This document shows, piece by piece, positions 25,101 through 38,360 of a DNA stretch of 64,000 nt. The position numbers were made by a program, and so were the translations under genes. This DNA comes from Capillidium heterosporum (Eukaryota > Entomophthoromycota > Entomophthoromycetes > Entomophthorales > Capillidiaceae), in assembly GCA_016630905.1 (NCBI GenBank), contig WBMQ01000014.1, positions 1,111,383 to 1,175,382 of the forward strand, read 5' to 3'. The first letter of the stretch is position 1. Every line of letters starts with the position of its first letter. The notes under the pieces were generated by a model that was given only the letters and a program-made list of their open reading frames with translations, did no database searches and had not been told where the DNA came from.

Positions 25101-28100
25101 ATTCCAAGAGCTTAGTATACATTATACGCACTGCAAAGGAATATCCTAAACTTTATATAGGGAACGTCCCACCATCCATTTTTCCGTGAAGAAATTGATT
25201 CTATACCCTACTTTAAGCAGCGGGTTGGGTTTTCTTAGCGAAATGTATATTCGTTACCTTGTGAAAGTTAGATTTGTACGGAATAATTTTCTGGTATAAA
25301 AGAAGTATATATAAACGGCCACTCAATTGTTTATCAGTCTAGAAGTATTACACTTCAATGTAGGTTGTTATTATTACTAATACACTGGGCCTTTGTTGAG
25401 GAGCAAGGCCTAAAGTGTCCATTTTAAGGTAGCAATTGTCAGCAATCGGTTTAGTCCAAAACCATCTTTTAAACTCATTTTATCCTTGGCTATCTGATAC
25501 ATACTAGCTACAGGTGCAAAATAAGAAACATGGTAGGTTTTATAATTCAACGATGCCTACTATTTTTCCTCAGATTTTGAACTAGATATGAGCATCGCAT
25601 ATATACAGTTCACCTTGACTTACTAGCGCCCACTTGCAAGGCTTAAGTTTTCAAGGTGGGTTATAGGGATCAAGAATAGTTTAGTTTCACAGCAGAGATT
25701 GGAGATGGCACTTTTGGTGCAAGTTAGACGAAACAGAATTCTAGACCAAGTATGATGACAGGGTATGGAAAGGACCGGTTTCATATTATTTAGGAGCGTT
25801 TCCTATATGATCCGTTATAGTAACATTTCTATATTTGAATCATAAACTACCATTTTGATGGATCATAACATAATCGCAAACTTAAATTAGAATGTGACAC
25901 TTAATTAAGGAATGAGCGCACATACCTAACAAAAGCTTATTTATAGACAGATGTAGTTCATTTCAAGAAATCTTTCGGAATATAGTTGAAGCAGCAAGTT
26001 CAAAGTCGGCTAATTAGGTATTATCCGACTTGAGAATAAATTAATGTCAGCTAAAAGGTAAATTTAACTCAGGTTGGGTTCACGATAAACTTGGTGAGGC
26101 GAAACCGATGTAAAGCAACTATAGATGATATTACTATATGGGAGAAGCTACCTAGTTTTATCTGATGTTTCTTGATGGTGGCCGGATTAATACCGGAATT
26201 GGCAGCAGCAGATAAAGCCTCAGTTGCACTGCAGGTCAGTACTAAATATCTGGCACCTAAAAATGCCATCAGTTTGGCTGGAAATCTCTTTCTATAAAAA
26301 CGAATACTGCTCGTCAAACAAATATAAGTTCAGGTAGCAATAAATGTGTGTTATCAAAGGAAAAATATACTTGGCCTATCCTAAGTACACCCCAAATTTT
26401 TTATAGATTAAACTCAAGACTAATGTTTGGAAATCCACGGATAATGGATGGCAAGAGAACTTGAGAATACCTTCAGGCTGATGAGTATTTCGATTTATGG
26501 GGTAAAGGAAAGTGGAAGCCAAAGTTAGAGTTGTAGAGAACTTTGCCGGCTAAATGATTCCCATAATATTTTTTGATGGATTTCTAAAGTATTCTATGAG
26601 TACTCAGCTTTGTTATTGGAGACATATACCCTACTAGCTAGACGATAAATCTTTAGACGGATAGAGATCGAAATGTACTTCAAATTTTTTAAAGCCACCT
26701 AACTTTCCATCAAGTATAGGTAAATATTAATCCAAAGAACTAGTTTGGAGTTCCAATGTTATGAAATCAACCCTCTAGCCTAGGTAGAGGTGCTTATATT
26801 CGTTCATTGCCGAATATATATTTTATCTCCTTTATACCGCTGTTAAAAAAAAGCTAAATATCTATTACTAATTACTCTATCTATCAAAGGGACTTATAAC
26901 AACCACAAAGTAAGCAAAGGATATTTGATAATTAGAATGGGGATAAAAGGGGATGAAATAGTTTGGTACGTCAGCTTAAAGAACATTCAAATGGACGATT
27001 TATATTGTAAAAATGTTGGCTTGGTGATATTTATTTGTATAATATAGTGGAACACTATATTTAAACACCTATTTAAAAATATATACATACTTTTATCAAA
27101 ATCTCAATTTCTTCATTGGTCATCGAACGTATTATCGTAATAGTGCTTGTCATGATGTGCCCTTGACCTATAAAGCGGATATAATTGTTCCTTTGAATAT
27201 TATCTGATACAACGCCTTTAGTTGTTATCTTCATCAGAGGTGAATACCCCAACAAAACCTCTATCTACCCCTAAGTAACCTTAACCTACTGACGGAACGA
27301 ACTTCTCGGCTCCGAAAGTATGAGTGTGTCTTATAGGCCCTAGGTAAAGAATAAAGTTGCCAAGCTAACCTATATACGGGGTTTCCCTTTGTCGATTGCC
27401 ACAAACAATTGTACTTTACTCTTATCTGCAATTTACATTATTACCCAGCCTTTCTATATAATCTGCGGGTTTGGATTGAGGTTTATTGTTTGTTTTGTAG
27501 GGATTACAAATTTCTTGACTATTCGACTATATACGTTTTAATTTCTTTGAAGCAAAATTTCCAATATATTATTTGTAACTAGTGATATACAAACTCACAA
27601 TACTAATGATTTCAATTTTAAAATAGCGCTCATTATCCAAATATAGTTTCCCATATAAAATCCATTAAGAAACGTTCGGTTAGTTCAAAGAAAACCATGC
27701 CATCACTGATACATTGTTTTATGTCAAGTTAGCTGAGCTGTACAAGCAAAATTTCACAAATTTGCATATAAAACCATGCCAATTTCATTCCAGTTAGTTT
27801 GGTACAGAGTACATGAATTTCAAGATTGCCCATATAAATGAGTTACTTTGGTGGAGCTTCAAATGTAAAACCAGGCATAAAATTACTATTGCTGCCAAGA
27901 CGCCATCTTATGCTAGGAGGTTTCTACTATAGAAGTTCCAAATCGAAGTTCAGGCGAGTTAATTGTTAGGTTGTAACCAAAAGTTAAAGTAGATAAAGTT
28001 GGCATATTGCTACTCATTAATACGATGTAGGTGGCATTGCTCATTCTACCATTTATGGACTTGGCTACCACTAATTTTGGAAAAAAATGCATTAGCAATG

Positions 28101-30921
28101 CCTAAAGGTGATGGATGTAAACTACTCCGTTTTGAAACTGCAGGTACAGTGGTCAAAGTTTTCAACTATTTGCAACCTGGCGGTGACTTTGTAGTGCTGA
28201 TTCACAGTAAAGTCATCGAACTTCTAAACTAACTTTTATGGAATAGTATGCGATGATACTGAAGTTAAAAGTTTAATGTATTAAGTTTTGGCAACTCATT
28301 CTATACCGAGAATAAAAGGTGTAAACCATGCGGCTCTAGTTCGGATAGGGAAGAGTTAGGGCATATAAGGATAAGGATATAGTTATTGGGATTTCTCATA
28401 AAGATGATGTGCATATTCTTCAACTTTAAAACATTAAAAAGTGATGCTACACTGTTTATACTTAAATGTGACATATATACCAACTTACTTAAAGTAAAGT
28501 AAATGGGATTCGCCAACATGGTTCATATAATTGAAAACAGAGCAGTTGGCTAATAAAGCAAATATTTCAACTACCTCTGTAGGTACGAGTATGGAAAAAT
28601 CCAATACATCCTATATTAAAGCAGTTTTTAGGTATAAGTCCAGTAATATGAATTTATTTCATCATAGTTCTTCAAATGTAACAGCGAATGTGCTTAAGCT
28701 GTTGCAGCATATCTCGAGAACAATACTCAGTACGATAATACTTCCTCTGTCCAGTTTAACTATGTATTTTTATAAATTTTTGGATAGGAATATAGAGGGT
28801 AGCTGAACGGAGGAAGTAAAGTATTCGCACAATAGGAAGTATAAATTGCCATATTTTTCATATAATTTCAAACATAGTGCTACTGTAAATAATAGTAGGG
28901 TATTACTAATAAACACATACCATTTAAAACTGTTATTTATACCAACTGTTGCATACTCTTCGAAACAAAATCCCATTGGCGGGAACAATCCGACAAACAG
29001 TATACCATATGCTATATCTTGGGCATAGTTCTTAAAGTACATGGCTTGATATCTAGTAACGAACTTGAAAGTACTCATATTTTACTCCATATATTTTGCT
29101 ATCCTAATCCGAAAGTCTGGATGCTTCTTGTAAGCTCGACTATAAGAACTTGGCTAAATTAACCCGATAGAACTGATGGCAAGTTCAATATAGCCACTAT
29201 ACCGTTCCAAAATTATAAGTAACTCTCTCGAGCCTAATCTATAAAATCTCGTCCACAGTTTTAGAATGGAGTCCAACTATATTTACATATGCAAAATTGC
29301 GCTAGAGTTGACTACTATAAACATGGTCGATCAGCTTTGCCATAGGAAGTTTTGATTGCCGCATATACAAATTCAATTTTTACCGATACTTGAATTTTTG
29401 CTACTAGTTTTTGTAGTTTGGTATGCAAAAAGTAGCGATCATGCCAGATTATCGGGTTATACAAACAATATCCAAAGTGAAGGTTGCGGTACTTTGTACT
29501 TTTTCAAGTGAATCTAAATGCCACTGAATTATGGATATGGATAATAGTTCCTCACTTGAAAATCGAGCTTCTAAAAAAGGTGCAAAGCAGAAATACTAGG
29601 ACGACAAAGTCCATACATTTAAGCTTCAAACATAATTACTATCATCACATTGCTATGCATTTCCAATGCGCATGCGTCCTGAGGATTTTTATGCCAACTT
29701 TTCCAAATGTAAATTCAACTTCCAGAGTCGAGAACTATATCGGCTTGTAGCCTAATTTTTTAACTAGATACTCTAGACATGATAGAAATGCTTCATCTGA
29801 ACGCTTTAAAGCTACCAATAAGCTTATAATGGAGGTTGAGAGGTTTTAAACTTGTACAACAATGTATTAACAAGATTATTTAACTATAAAGATAAATATG
29901 GGACTATTCCTTATACCATTTTTATTAAATTTAGTCATACATGTTTGGCTGCCTCTAAGGTTTGGAAAAGGATGAAGTAATGGTTACGCCTTTCACCTTC
30001 TTAATGGGTTATTGTTCAGATTGTTTCCCATCAATTTACGTTGGGGAAGTGCTTCGTTATGCTATGCTGGAGGTAAAAGTTTTATGACCAGTTTTGGTCA
30101 ACTTGGCCGATGTCTCTAAATTGTCTTGCATAGGCAGTGATGCATATCAAAATGGTGGTCGTCTACCGATTTCAAGCAAGAAATGTGTCGTTGAAGGCTA
30201 GGAGTAGGTGCATCATTTTGAACCTACACTTTTTCTTAGTACAGTCCAAATGCTGATAAATGTAAGTGATGGGATCACAGTAGATAAAGAAAGCTGGAAG
30301 TAGAATTTAGCTAAATTCTACTTTGATCACGAATTTTGAAGAGTTGTAGCAAAACAGTTGGTATTTCTACCTAGTTTATAGATGTAATGTGCCTGGCAAC
30401 TTTTATAATCTATTATTGCTAGCGTTCCTCAATAAGATGTCTAGAAAAGATGCTTTCTTCATCTATATTTTCTGAGCATATTCCTATGAAGTTTTTAAAG
30501 CCCAAGTACTTCTAATAGATCAAATAAAAGCACTGAAAAGTAGTTAATGACTAGTAGGAATGCCAATTTATACTTGGAATTGAAGCCATCTTCTTTTGAA
30601 ATACTGTTAAATTATAAATGTAAAATCTATTGGATTCCTGAGGGCAGCAACGGTTAAATTGGAAAAATTAGTTTCATATCGCTGGAAAAATTGCATGGCG
30701 CGTTTACAAAAAACTAAACCTAAACGAACCTACCCAAACGTGATATGAAGTAAAACTTGACCTTGCCTTCACAGTGCTATTTCAAGTAAACCTTTACAAT
30801 GCGAAACTTTAGTAGTAGTTTAAAGTACCTTCTTATCTAGAGGTACAATGTATACACCCAAAGTTATATTTAATCAGAAGCACATCCATAGCATAGACAA
30901 TACATCTTTAAGTTTTCTACT
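22199..30921. other. 8.7-kb gene-poor region
   Basis: No long or conserved reading frame on either strand. Short open stretches exist (for example minus 23035-23280, minus 26069-26317, plus 27999-28232, plus 28531-28806, minus 28770-29078), but none shows a recognisable domain together with believable exon structure. No tRNA or obvious terminal-repeat element is visible. It may hold decayed transposons or unannotated non-coding genes. Confidence 0.5.
28770..29078 (-). other. Open stretch encoding a hydrophobic peptide, possible small membrane-protein gene
   Basis: An ATG-initiated frame of 102 residues with two hydrophobic segments (DIAYGILFVGLFPPMGF and YVFISNTLLLFTVALCL). No family recognised and no supporting neighbours; it could be an exon of a decayed multi-pass protein gene or chance in AT-rich DNA. 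Confidence 0.2.
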
Positions 30922-32027
30922 ATGACAAAGTTCGGCGACTACACCCAGCTTTGTAAGTCAGGTTCCATGACCTTGTGCCCATTTATCAACAGCGATTACG
31001 GCGTGCAAGCTACCTGTTATGCACGCGGCTACAACTTGGGGAACAATCATGTCATCTTCGAACCAGCGACTTCTATAATCTACCTCACCGCTTCGGTTAC
31101 GGTTGGTGTTATGATCCATTCGTTAAGATCGAAAGCCAACTCTGTAGGTAGGTAGATTTCATCAAGTACACTTGTTAAATTTGTAAATTTTAGGCAGTTT
31201 AGAGATGGTTACATTCCTGTATCTGTATTTGTTCAAGTTGTTTGTCGAGTTCCTAACTTCGAGTGCCATTATACCGACAGTATCAGCAGCATCCAAGGTA
31301 TGGTTTTGATGATATTTTTATTAATATGCAATTTTAGGTATTTACTGCCATCCACATAGGTACAGTAGTTGCGTTACCGGTATGCCTATTCCTAAATGGG
31401 CTGATCATTCACAAGTTCCTACCAAAGTACCAAAAGTACAATTTGACGGTAAATGTATATATATGTACAATATATTTAACGCAATGTATCCAATAGGTCG
31501 TACGAACAGCAGCTGCAGTTACATTTTTAATTACATTTATAGTAGCTTTGGTGACATTCCAGCAGGGTAATGGTGAGGACAAGTCGACCAGTTTCCTCTA
31601 CAGCTTACACGTAGTTCTGACCAACACTTTGATTATACTCTATTGTATTTTGCAAATATGCTATGTATTGAAAAACTTGAATGCCAAGTGGCCTATAGGT
31701 AATAGCAATCCACTTTTATAAACTAACTGCTACTTAGGAGACATAACGATATCCTACCTCTTTTACGGGTTAGGTCTATTGTTGAAATTTCAGTTCTCGA
31801 TCTCCATTTGCAAGGTATCAAAGCATTACCTGGATGGAGGCTTTTTTCAAAGTATATGCGAGTTAGTTGCCTTGATGATGGTATATAAGCATTTTTATGC
31901 CATAGTTGATGAAGATTTGGAGTTCGAAGTGCAGCCAGCTCAAAGTTTTGGCTTTGAAAAGTTGGATGCTAAAGCGGGCAAGTTGGATGGTGATGAGGAT
32001 TCTGATAACGAGAGTGATGGGGAGTGA
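30922..32027 (+). CDS. CHS7: Chitin synthase export chaperone
   Basis: Five exons: 30922-31147, 31194-31297, 31338-31448, 31497-31698, 31738-32027; introns 39-48 nt, protein 310 residues. The order of segments follows the fungal CHS7 family: an N-terminal luminal FGDYTQLCKSGSMTLCPF, a cysteine-containing CYARGYNLGNN stretch, about seven membrane helices, then KWPIGDITISYLFYGLG and the C-terminal HYLDGGFFQSICELVALMMV signature preceding VYK. CHS7 resides in the endoplasmic reticulum and is needed for the exit of class IV chitin synthase (Chs3), so it controls chitin deposition in the wall. The end is unusually acidic (DEDSDNESDGE). The start ATG fits the family N-terminus directly, and all junctions keep phase. 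Confidence 0.92.
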
Positions 32028-32660
32028 TTTGGATATGCTCCTTGAGGATCGGGGGTGGTAGTGCAATAGGAGAGATACCATGTAGGAGTTGATGAGTTCA
32101 AATGTTATATTTTAAGGAATTTCCTACCTAATAAATAGCAAGTCATTTTGTTAGTTTGTTTTCGATGATACATTTATTTGTAATCGCAGTATGGCTTCTA
32201 TATTTATATCTAAAAGGTTTGTGAGGAGACTTGAGTTTATAATCTACCAATTTCGCATCTAGTTGGGTAATTTTCCTATTGAAATACAGTAAAGTTCGAT
32301 TCAAAATGGTAAAAGTTCTACACTTATCAAGTGCTCTTTAGTGGAAATTTGGTCAAACTCAAGCCTGGTCTTTGTGTGCTTTAAATGAGTAGTTGATAAG
32401 CTTGTCGGTGTAGTAAATTGTTTAGTCTTCCTCTTTGAATTGCCTAATAAACTTTGATCACTCTACGAGAGTTTACAATGGTAGGTTCAAATGGATGCAC
32501 AAATACTATATAGTTAAGTAGATTGATATCAAAGTTTGATACAAGTATAAAATGATTTACGCTAATCAGTTCAACTGCGCTATTTTAAAAGTCTATTAAA
32601 ATAGTGATGGAAATAATGACTAGCTTTTATTAGCCTCTATAAAATCAACTTTTATAATAG
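32028..32660. other. Convergent intergenic region
   Basis: 3' UTR space between CHS7 and the minus-strand lysine-rich protein gene; nothing further recognised. Confidence 0.5.
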
Positions 32661-34065
32661 TTAGGGAGATAGACATCTAGGTGGCGATAAAATTTCCTTA
32701 ATCTTTACCTCGTTACCGTACAACGTCTTGTCCAAATCTCTACCAATACTACGCTCAAAATACCCCAACCCTTCGTCGCCCTTCAAGCTTTTCAACTTGT
32801 CCTTCTCCTTCTTACTTAGATGTACGTCCATAGCTGCATCATTATGTAAAATGTCAATCTTACTGCTGTGGTAGCCTGGTCGGTAGCACTGGGGTAAATT
32901 TACTACAAAGTTCAAGGGAACCATCTGGTTGATGACTGAGTTTACTGAGCTGTTGATTAAATCCGTGTTGACCTTCAACTTCTGACTGAGTTGGTTCAAG
33001 TAGTCGGTCTGTTCCTTGGAGGCATCAGTTAATTTATGGTTGATGTTAGAGGTTGAGCCAGCAGTGTCAGTAAGATCAATGGGTAGGACAGCTACTTAGC
33101 TCGGTTAGGATAAATTGTAGATCGTTTAACAGTTGTTGTCGAACAGCAAAGTCGTTCAAATCGGAAGCGTGGACCTTGCTGATGAAGCTTTCGAATACAG
33201 GTAGGTCTAAACAGCTCAGGATGTTGTAGATCTTTTGCAAGTTCTTCTCTTTGTAGGTGGTTAGCGGCTTTATCAACAGATTCAACGTCATCTTCACATC
33301 CTCTATATCAGAAGGAGGTAGGTGCTTGATGCCTTCTACTAACTGTGATGCTTTGTTGAGTTCTACCTCGTTTATGTCAGGTTTAGCGTCTTTAACTACC
33401 GGGTCGATTGCCTCTACTTTTAAACTGTCCTTGGCAAAGCTACTACTATCGCTGTTGGCAAAATTGTTCTTGTTAGTGTCAGCAACAAGATTGGTTTTAA
33501 TCTCGACAATAAAAGTACCGTCAAATTCGTTTGCAATGTTGGGTAAATTTAGTAAACCTTCCTTACCAATACCGCCGTTGATGGTTTTCAATTTCTCTTC
33601 GCGCTGGTTGTTTAAGTTAATCAAGCTTAAGTTTAACTTTCTCTCACTCATATCAAAAGCTGAATTTAGGCCGCTTATGATCTCCTTCCTTCGATTGTAG
33701 CTGTCATTCAAAATAGCTGGTTGTAACCAAGGCTTCACCTGACATTGCTCAAAAGTCACTCCTACCTTCTGTTTCTTACTGTTTCTGTAAGGTTTAACTG
33801 CTTCCTTACCTTTGTCACCATCCTTGAGTAGATTTTTTTTGGTTGGCTTGAGAGCTTTAGGTTTGTTGTCTTTGGTGTTGTTGGACTTCTTATTGGGCTT
33901 AGCCTTTACCTTTGCTTTCTTAACTTTAGACTTCTCTTTCTTGGCATCCACCTGTTCCTGTTCCTTTTCCTTAGAATTTAGAAACTCTTCGTCGATATCC
34001 CCTTCGTCGAAAAGCTCCACTTCCCTCCCGTTGATCACTACAGTAAGTTTGCGTTGGCTGGTCAT
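32661..34065 (-). CDS. Lysine-rich nuclear-type protein, unknown function (one +1 frame break)
   Basis: Starts with a good ATG at 34065. The first part (MTSQRKLTVVINGREVELFD) is followed by a long Lys-rich, low-complexity segment (residues about 40-105) that looks like nuclear-localisation or nucleic-acid-binding sequence. A predicted helical region comes next, ending in a compact helical block (DVKMTLNLLIKPLTTYKEK to LNDLQFILTEL) near residue 325. The frame then stops at 33076, but the next frame is open from 33097 to a stop at 32661 and continues with similar composition, ending KIKEILSPPRCLSP. A +1 shift near 33076-33095 joins them into about 467 residues. A GT-AG intron that fits both phases is not evident; one about 150 nt long, ending near 32940, is possible. 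No family recognised. Confidence 0.5.
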
Positions 34066-34964
34066 TTCTCTAACAAAGGTTTGCTATATTTTTTTCGATT
34101 TTGGCATTAGCAGTTTTCATTGGTGGCTTCGACAGGTTACTGAAAATGACGTAAATTGACTTTGGATGGGAGGAACAAAAAGCGGAGTGGTAGTCTTACC
34201 AGTGTATTCTTGCAAAGGTCCAAGGAATTTAACAGGTGTTTATGTAAAAATATATCTAAAGTATACTTTAGACATATAATAAATGAATATTCTAGCTTTT
34301 GTCCTAATTTAGTATAAATTTCTGTCAATAAACTTGACATATTACTATTGGTTATAAAGATATGGATGTTGTAGTATGTGTTGATAGTGGTAATAGAAAT
34401 ACTATATAAGCGACATAGTATTTGCATTTACATTGGTTATAGTGTTACTTTAGACCTGTGGCCTCAAAAAATGTAGTTGTAAGTAAATTTGGTAAAGTAA
34501 TTAGCGTTTTAATATGTGATATTTAAATAAATGTACTGCATCTAAGCTATAAAATTGAAGACCACTGCATAGACTTTAATACGCTGCCATAAGATATTCC
34601 TTGAAAATATATTGGACTCGCAATATTTGTCTTATATAGGTATAGGTAGAATAGATTAGAAGCAGATATTAGGCTAATTCTGATTTATAGCACTTTCAAG
34701 TATACACCACTCAGCATAAGGCTTTTATTTTGGAGCCTGAATCCGTAAGCTCATCGAGGTTTCTAGAACAAATTAAAATACGGCGAAAATAATTCAATAG
34801 CTGAGCTTTTTAACACAGAAGGCTTGTTTTAACTTTATACACAAGACGATCAATAGCATTTACTTCATAATACATTCACAGCAAAGGTACGGTTGATCTA
34901 TACAGTAATTTCCTAGAATTTGAATTTACTAACGCTATTGTGGTTGTTTTATTTTATTCTGTAG
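34066..34964. other. Divergent promoter region
   Basis: 900 bp between two divergent genes. The bases just before the kinase ATG (TTTTATTTTATTCTGTAG) look like a 3' splice site, so the kinase mRNA may have a 5' UTR intron. No other feature seen. Confidence 0.45.
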
Positions 34965-37799
34965 ATGGAGGCTCCTGCTTTTGAAGATGTAATTGATTAT
35001 AGCTTAGTACGGAGGGGGAAGCTGTTGGGTAAGGGAGCTTTTGGATCCGTTTACAAGGTAACTTATAGAGGGATGACTTGCGCTATGAAACAACTTCCTG
35101 AGATGCACGATTCAGTGAGCTCGAAGATGAAGAAGGTTATAGCGTCTCTAAAGCTGGAGGCGAAGACGTTACAGACTCTAGGATACTCACCTTACACCGT
35201 ACTTTTTGTCGGAACCTGCGAGGATGACAAAGGCCGTATGTGTATGCTGATGGAGTACGTCAACGGACTCGACCTAGCCAAACTAATAGCCGACAGCCTT
35301 TCGACCTACAAATGGAACGTGCGACAGAAGTTGACAATGGACATTGCTTTAGGCATTGACTTTATCCATTCCAAGGATATTATTCATCGAGATATCAAGT
35401 CCGACAATGTATTGGTGGAAATTGAGGGCGATTCCCTTCGAGCCAAAATAGCCGATTTCGGAGTATGTCGTATCACTCAGGATATGAAGGGGCTAGACAC
35501 TGGTACTTTCCTAGGTGCTGGGTCGCCACTGTGGATGGCACCAGAGATTTTCCAAAAGTATGGTGTCGAGCCCAGTAAGAAGACGGACGTCTATGCACTC
35601 GGTGTCATTATGTGGGAGATAGCGGCGCTGGCTCGACCTTATTCGGGACTAACTGATCCTTTAAAAGTCGGGTACAACAAGCAAGAGGGGATTATCGAGC
35701 CGGTACCACCAACGACACCACCGACCTACGAGAACCTTATGAAGCGGTGTCAAAGCCCAGACCCTCAACTGCGACCCTACGCCGACGAAGTAGCATTGAT
35801 ATTAAAGAGGGCGATGGGCCTGTACGAGACCAACATCCACGACCATGACTCTAACGACATGGACACGCTGTTCGGCACCAAGTTCTACGACGCCACCAAC
35901 ATCAACGCGACAACGGCTCTCATGGGTGCTATCAACGAAAACAAGCTTTGTGAACTCTTGAAGGAGCTTGAGATCAACCCCGACTCTGGCGAAACCCTGG
36001 ACAAGCTATACGACATCACTAGGATTGACCCTTCCGAGTCTCTTGGGGACTTTTATGCTGCCATCGGCATGCTTTACTTTGAGGGAGCTCGATTGGGAAG
36101 AAACTACAGGGCTTCGTTCCAGTACTACGAGAAGGCGGCTCAGCATGGTAGTAGTGAGGCCATGTATCGCTTAGGTATTATGTATAGGTTCGGGTACGGT
36201 GTAGGTGAATCCGACAACCCTCGTGCCTTGGCCCATTTTAAGAAAGCTGCTGAGCAGGGCAGTGCTGCTGCTTTATGTTCACTTGGCGAGTGCTACGCTT
36301 TAGGCCTAGGTGTAGAGGTCGACCTACCCAAAGCTCTATATTTCCTGGAACAGTCAGCCGCGCAAAAGTTCTCGCAGGCCCAGTACCTGCTGGGCTACCA
36401 CTACTACAACGGTGAGGGCGTTGAAAAAGATTACACGAAAGCCATCGAATTGTACACCTTGGCAGCGGATCAAAATCACTCGGACGCCCAGTTCTCGCTT
36501 GGTATCATGTACAAGCACGGTATCGGATTAAACCCTAACGACGCTGAAGCCTTGAAGTGGTTCCGTAAATCAGCCTTCCAGGGCCACGCCCGGGCTCAAA
36601 ACAACGTCGGGTCCTGCTACTACTTTGGTCTCGGTGCCAACAAGGATCGACAGGAGGCAGCCGGATGGTTCCGTAAGGCAGCGATGCAGAACAACTCGGC
36701 AGCGCAGCACAACTTGGGCGAATGCTACGCCAACGGTCGTGGAGTCAACCAAAACTACGAAGAGGCTTTCAAATGGTTCATGAAGGCGGCTGAGCAGGGA
36801 CACCCTGGGGCTCAGCGTTCGGTAGCCATCTCCTATTTCATGGGCCACGGTGTCGATAAGAACCCCAAGCTAGCCATCGAGTGGTTCACAAAAGCTTCGG
36901 AGCAGGACAACGCGAGGGCTCAGTGTGCCTTAGCCCAGTGCTACCTCAAAGGGCATGGAACACCAGTCGACTACGAACAGGGCTTCAAGTGGTCCAAGCT
37001 AGCTGCTGAAAGTGGTCAGTCTGAGGGTCAGTACATGTTAGGTTCCTGCTACTTTCAATGGTACCGGTACGAAGAAGGATTACAAGCCAGGCCTTCCGAT
37101 GGTTCTACTCTTCGTCAGAGGATGGGCACCTACAGGCCACTTTAGCGCTAGCAGCTTGCTACCGCGACGGTCTAGGGGTAACCGCTAGTGACGCCGAAGC
37201 TTTCAAATGCTACCTCAAGCTCGCCGAGCGTGGTGTGGCCGACGCCCAAAACAACGTAGGTACCTGCTACTCCTCAGGGAAAGGTATCGAGCAGAACTTG
37301 GAGAAGGCTTTCGCCTGGTTCAAACGTTCGGCTGACGCTAAGAACTCGTCGGCAATGACCAATTTGGCCCAATGCTACCAAACAGGCCGTGGCATCTCCA
37401 TGGACCAAGAGGAAGCCATGACTTGGTACAACAGAGCAGCTGACCTCGGCTCCCCTTTTGCCATGTACAACTTGGCGGCCTGTTACGAACGGGGCGATAG
37501 CAACGGTGTTGTCAATCCTATAACCGCCAAGCACTGGTACGAGAAGGCGGCTTTACTTGGGTTCGAGCCGGCCCAACGCCGCATGTATGAATTGGCGGCC
37601 CGTAAGGATAAAGTCAAACGCAACGGTAATTCCAACTCGAAAAATAGTTCTATGTCGCGTAGTGAAGGTAGCTACTCGCGAAATATGCTGTCATCAGGGT
37701 GGATCGTTGGAATCTACCCAATTCTCTACCAATTCCAACTCTAACAAGGGAAACAATCTCAGCAAGCCCAGTAAGAAGAAAGATTGTAAGATGCAGTAG
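34965..37799 (+). CDS. Protein kinase fused to a Sel1-like repeat array (frame breaks near the 3' end)
   Basis: Residues about 12-290 are a complete protein kinase domain: glycine loop LLGKGAFGSVYK, ATP lysine in CAMKQL, catalytic HRDIKSDN, DFG, WMAPEIF and the DVYALGVIMWE helix; the sequence is closest to tyrosine-kinase-like (TKL) Ser/Thr kinases. A linker leads to about 14 Sel1-like repeats of some 36 residues (pattern A...LG..Y..G.GV..D...A..W..KAA..G), a superhelical scaffold for protein contacts. The reading frame breaks by +1 near 37053, 37087 and 37698. The conserved repeat NGTGTKKDY lies exactly between the first two, so these are not intron edges. Reading through all three gives about 943 residues, ending SKPSKKKDCKMQ: a polybasic stretch plus a CaaX-like end, suggesting possible prenylation. 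Kinase-Sel1 fusions are common in early-diverging fungi. No introns seen. Confidence 0.8.
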
Positions 37800-38360
37800 G
37801 AGGCTGATATTGCATAGGGCACATGGCGTATAGTCTACCTTTATACTAACTTAATGTTTTATTCATTTAATTAAACAACAGCTTATCATTTTTATTGAGT
37901 TTTTAGTTAAAAGATATAGTTTTATTTTTGTTGGGCAGTTATGTAATGATTTGTGAGCTGAGTTCAAAGCAACTAGGTTATACCGGATGCAGTGCTATTT
38001 ATAGATATGGTAAAAGACAAGGTTTAGCTTACAGAATACTGATATTTCATAAGGCCCAGTTAGGTAGAAATAGCTATAGGTATATAGTCTTTTCTATTAA
38101 TAACTAAAAGCTTGATGGTTTCGAAATGGTTAATATATGTTTTCAGGTATCGATTTTTCTAACTTAATACGTTGTAGTTGCTTGGAAATGAAGATGCAAT
38201 GTATATACCTATCCAAATGTTAGCTTAAATACAGTGTATTTATCTTATATAAGAAGGTTATTGTATATCAGCTTGATAAGATATATATATGTTACTGAAG
38301 TTTGACTTTCAACTAATCACTGCTATGATTAGCTTTACTTGCCACTTTTATATTATAAAT

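Noticed and set aside
26069-26317. Minus-strand frame with RFYRKRFPAKLMAFLG, superficially like a TMEM14 end
   Set aside because: Similarity is limited to one short block, no upstream membrane exons could be found, and the start codon is not ATG.
33257-34159. Long plus-strand frames opposite the lysine-rich gene
   Set aside because: Leu/Ser-rich complements of Lys/Glu codons; the minus strand has the proper ATG and composition.
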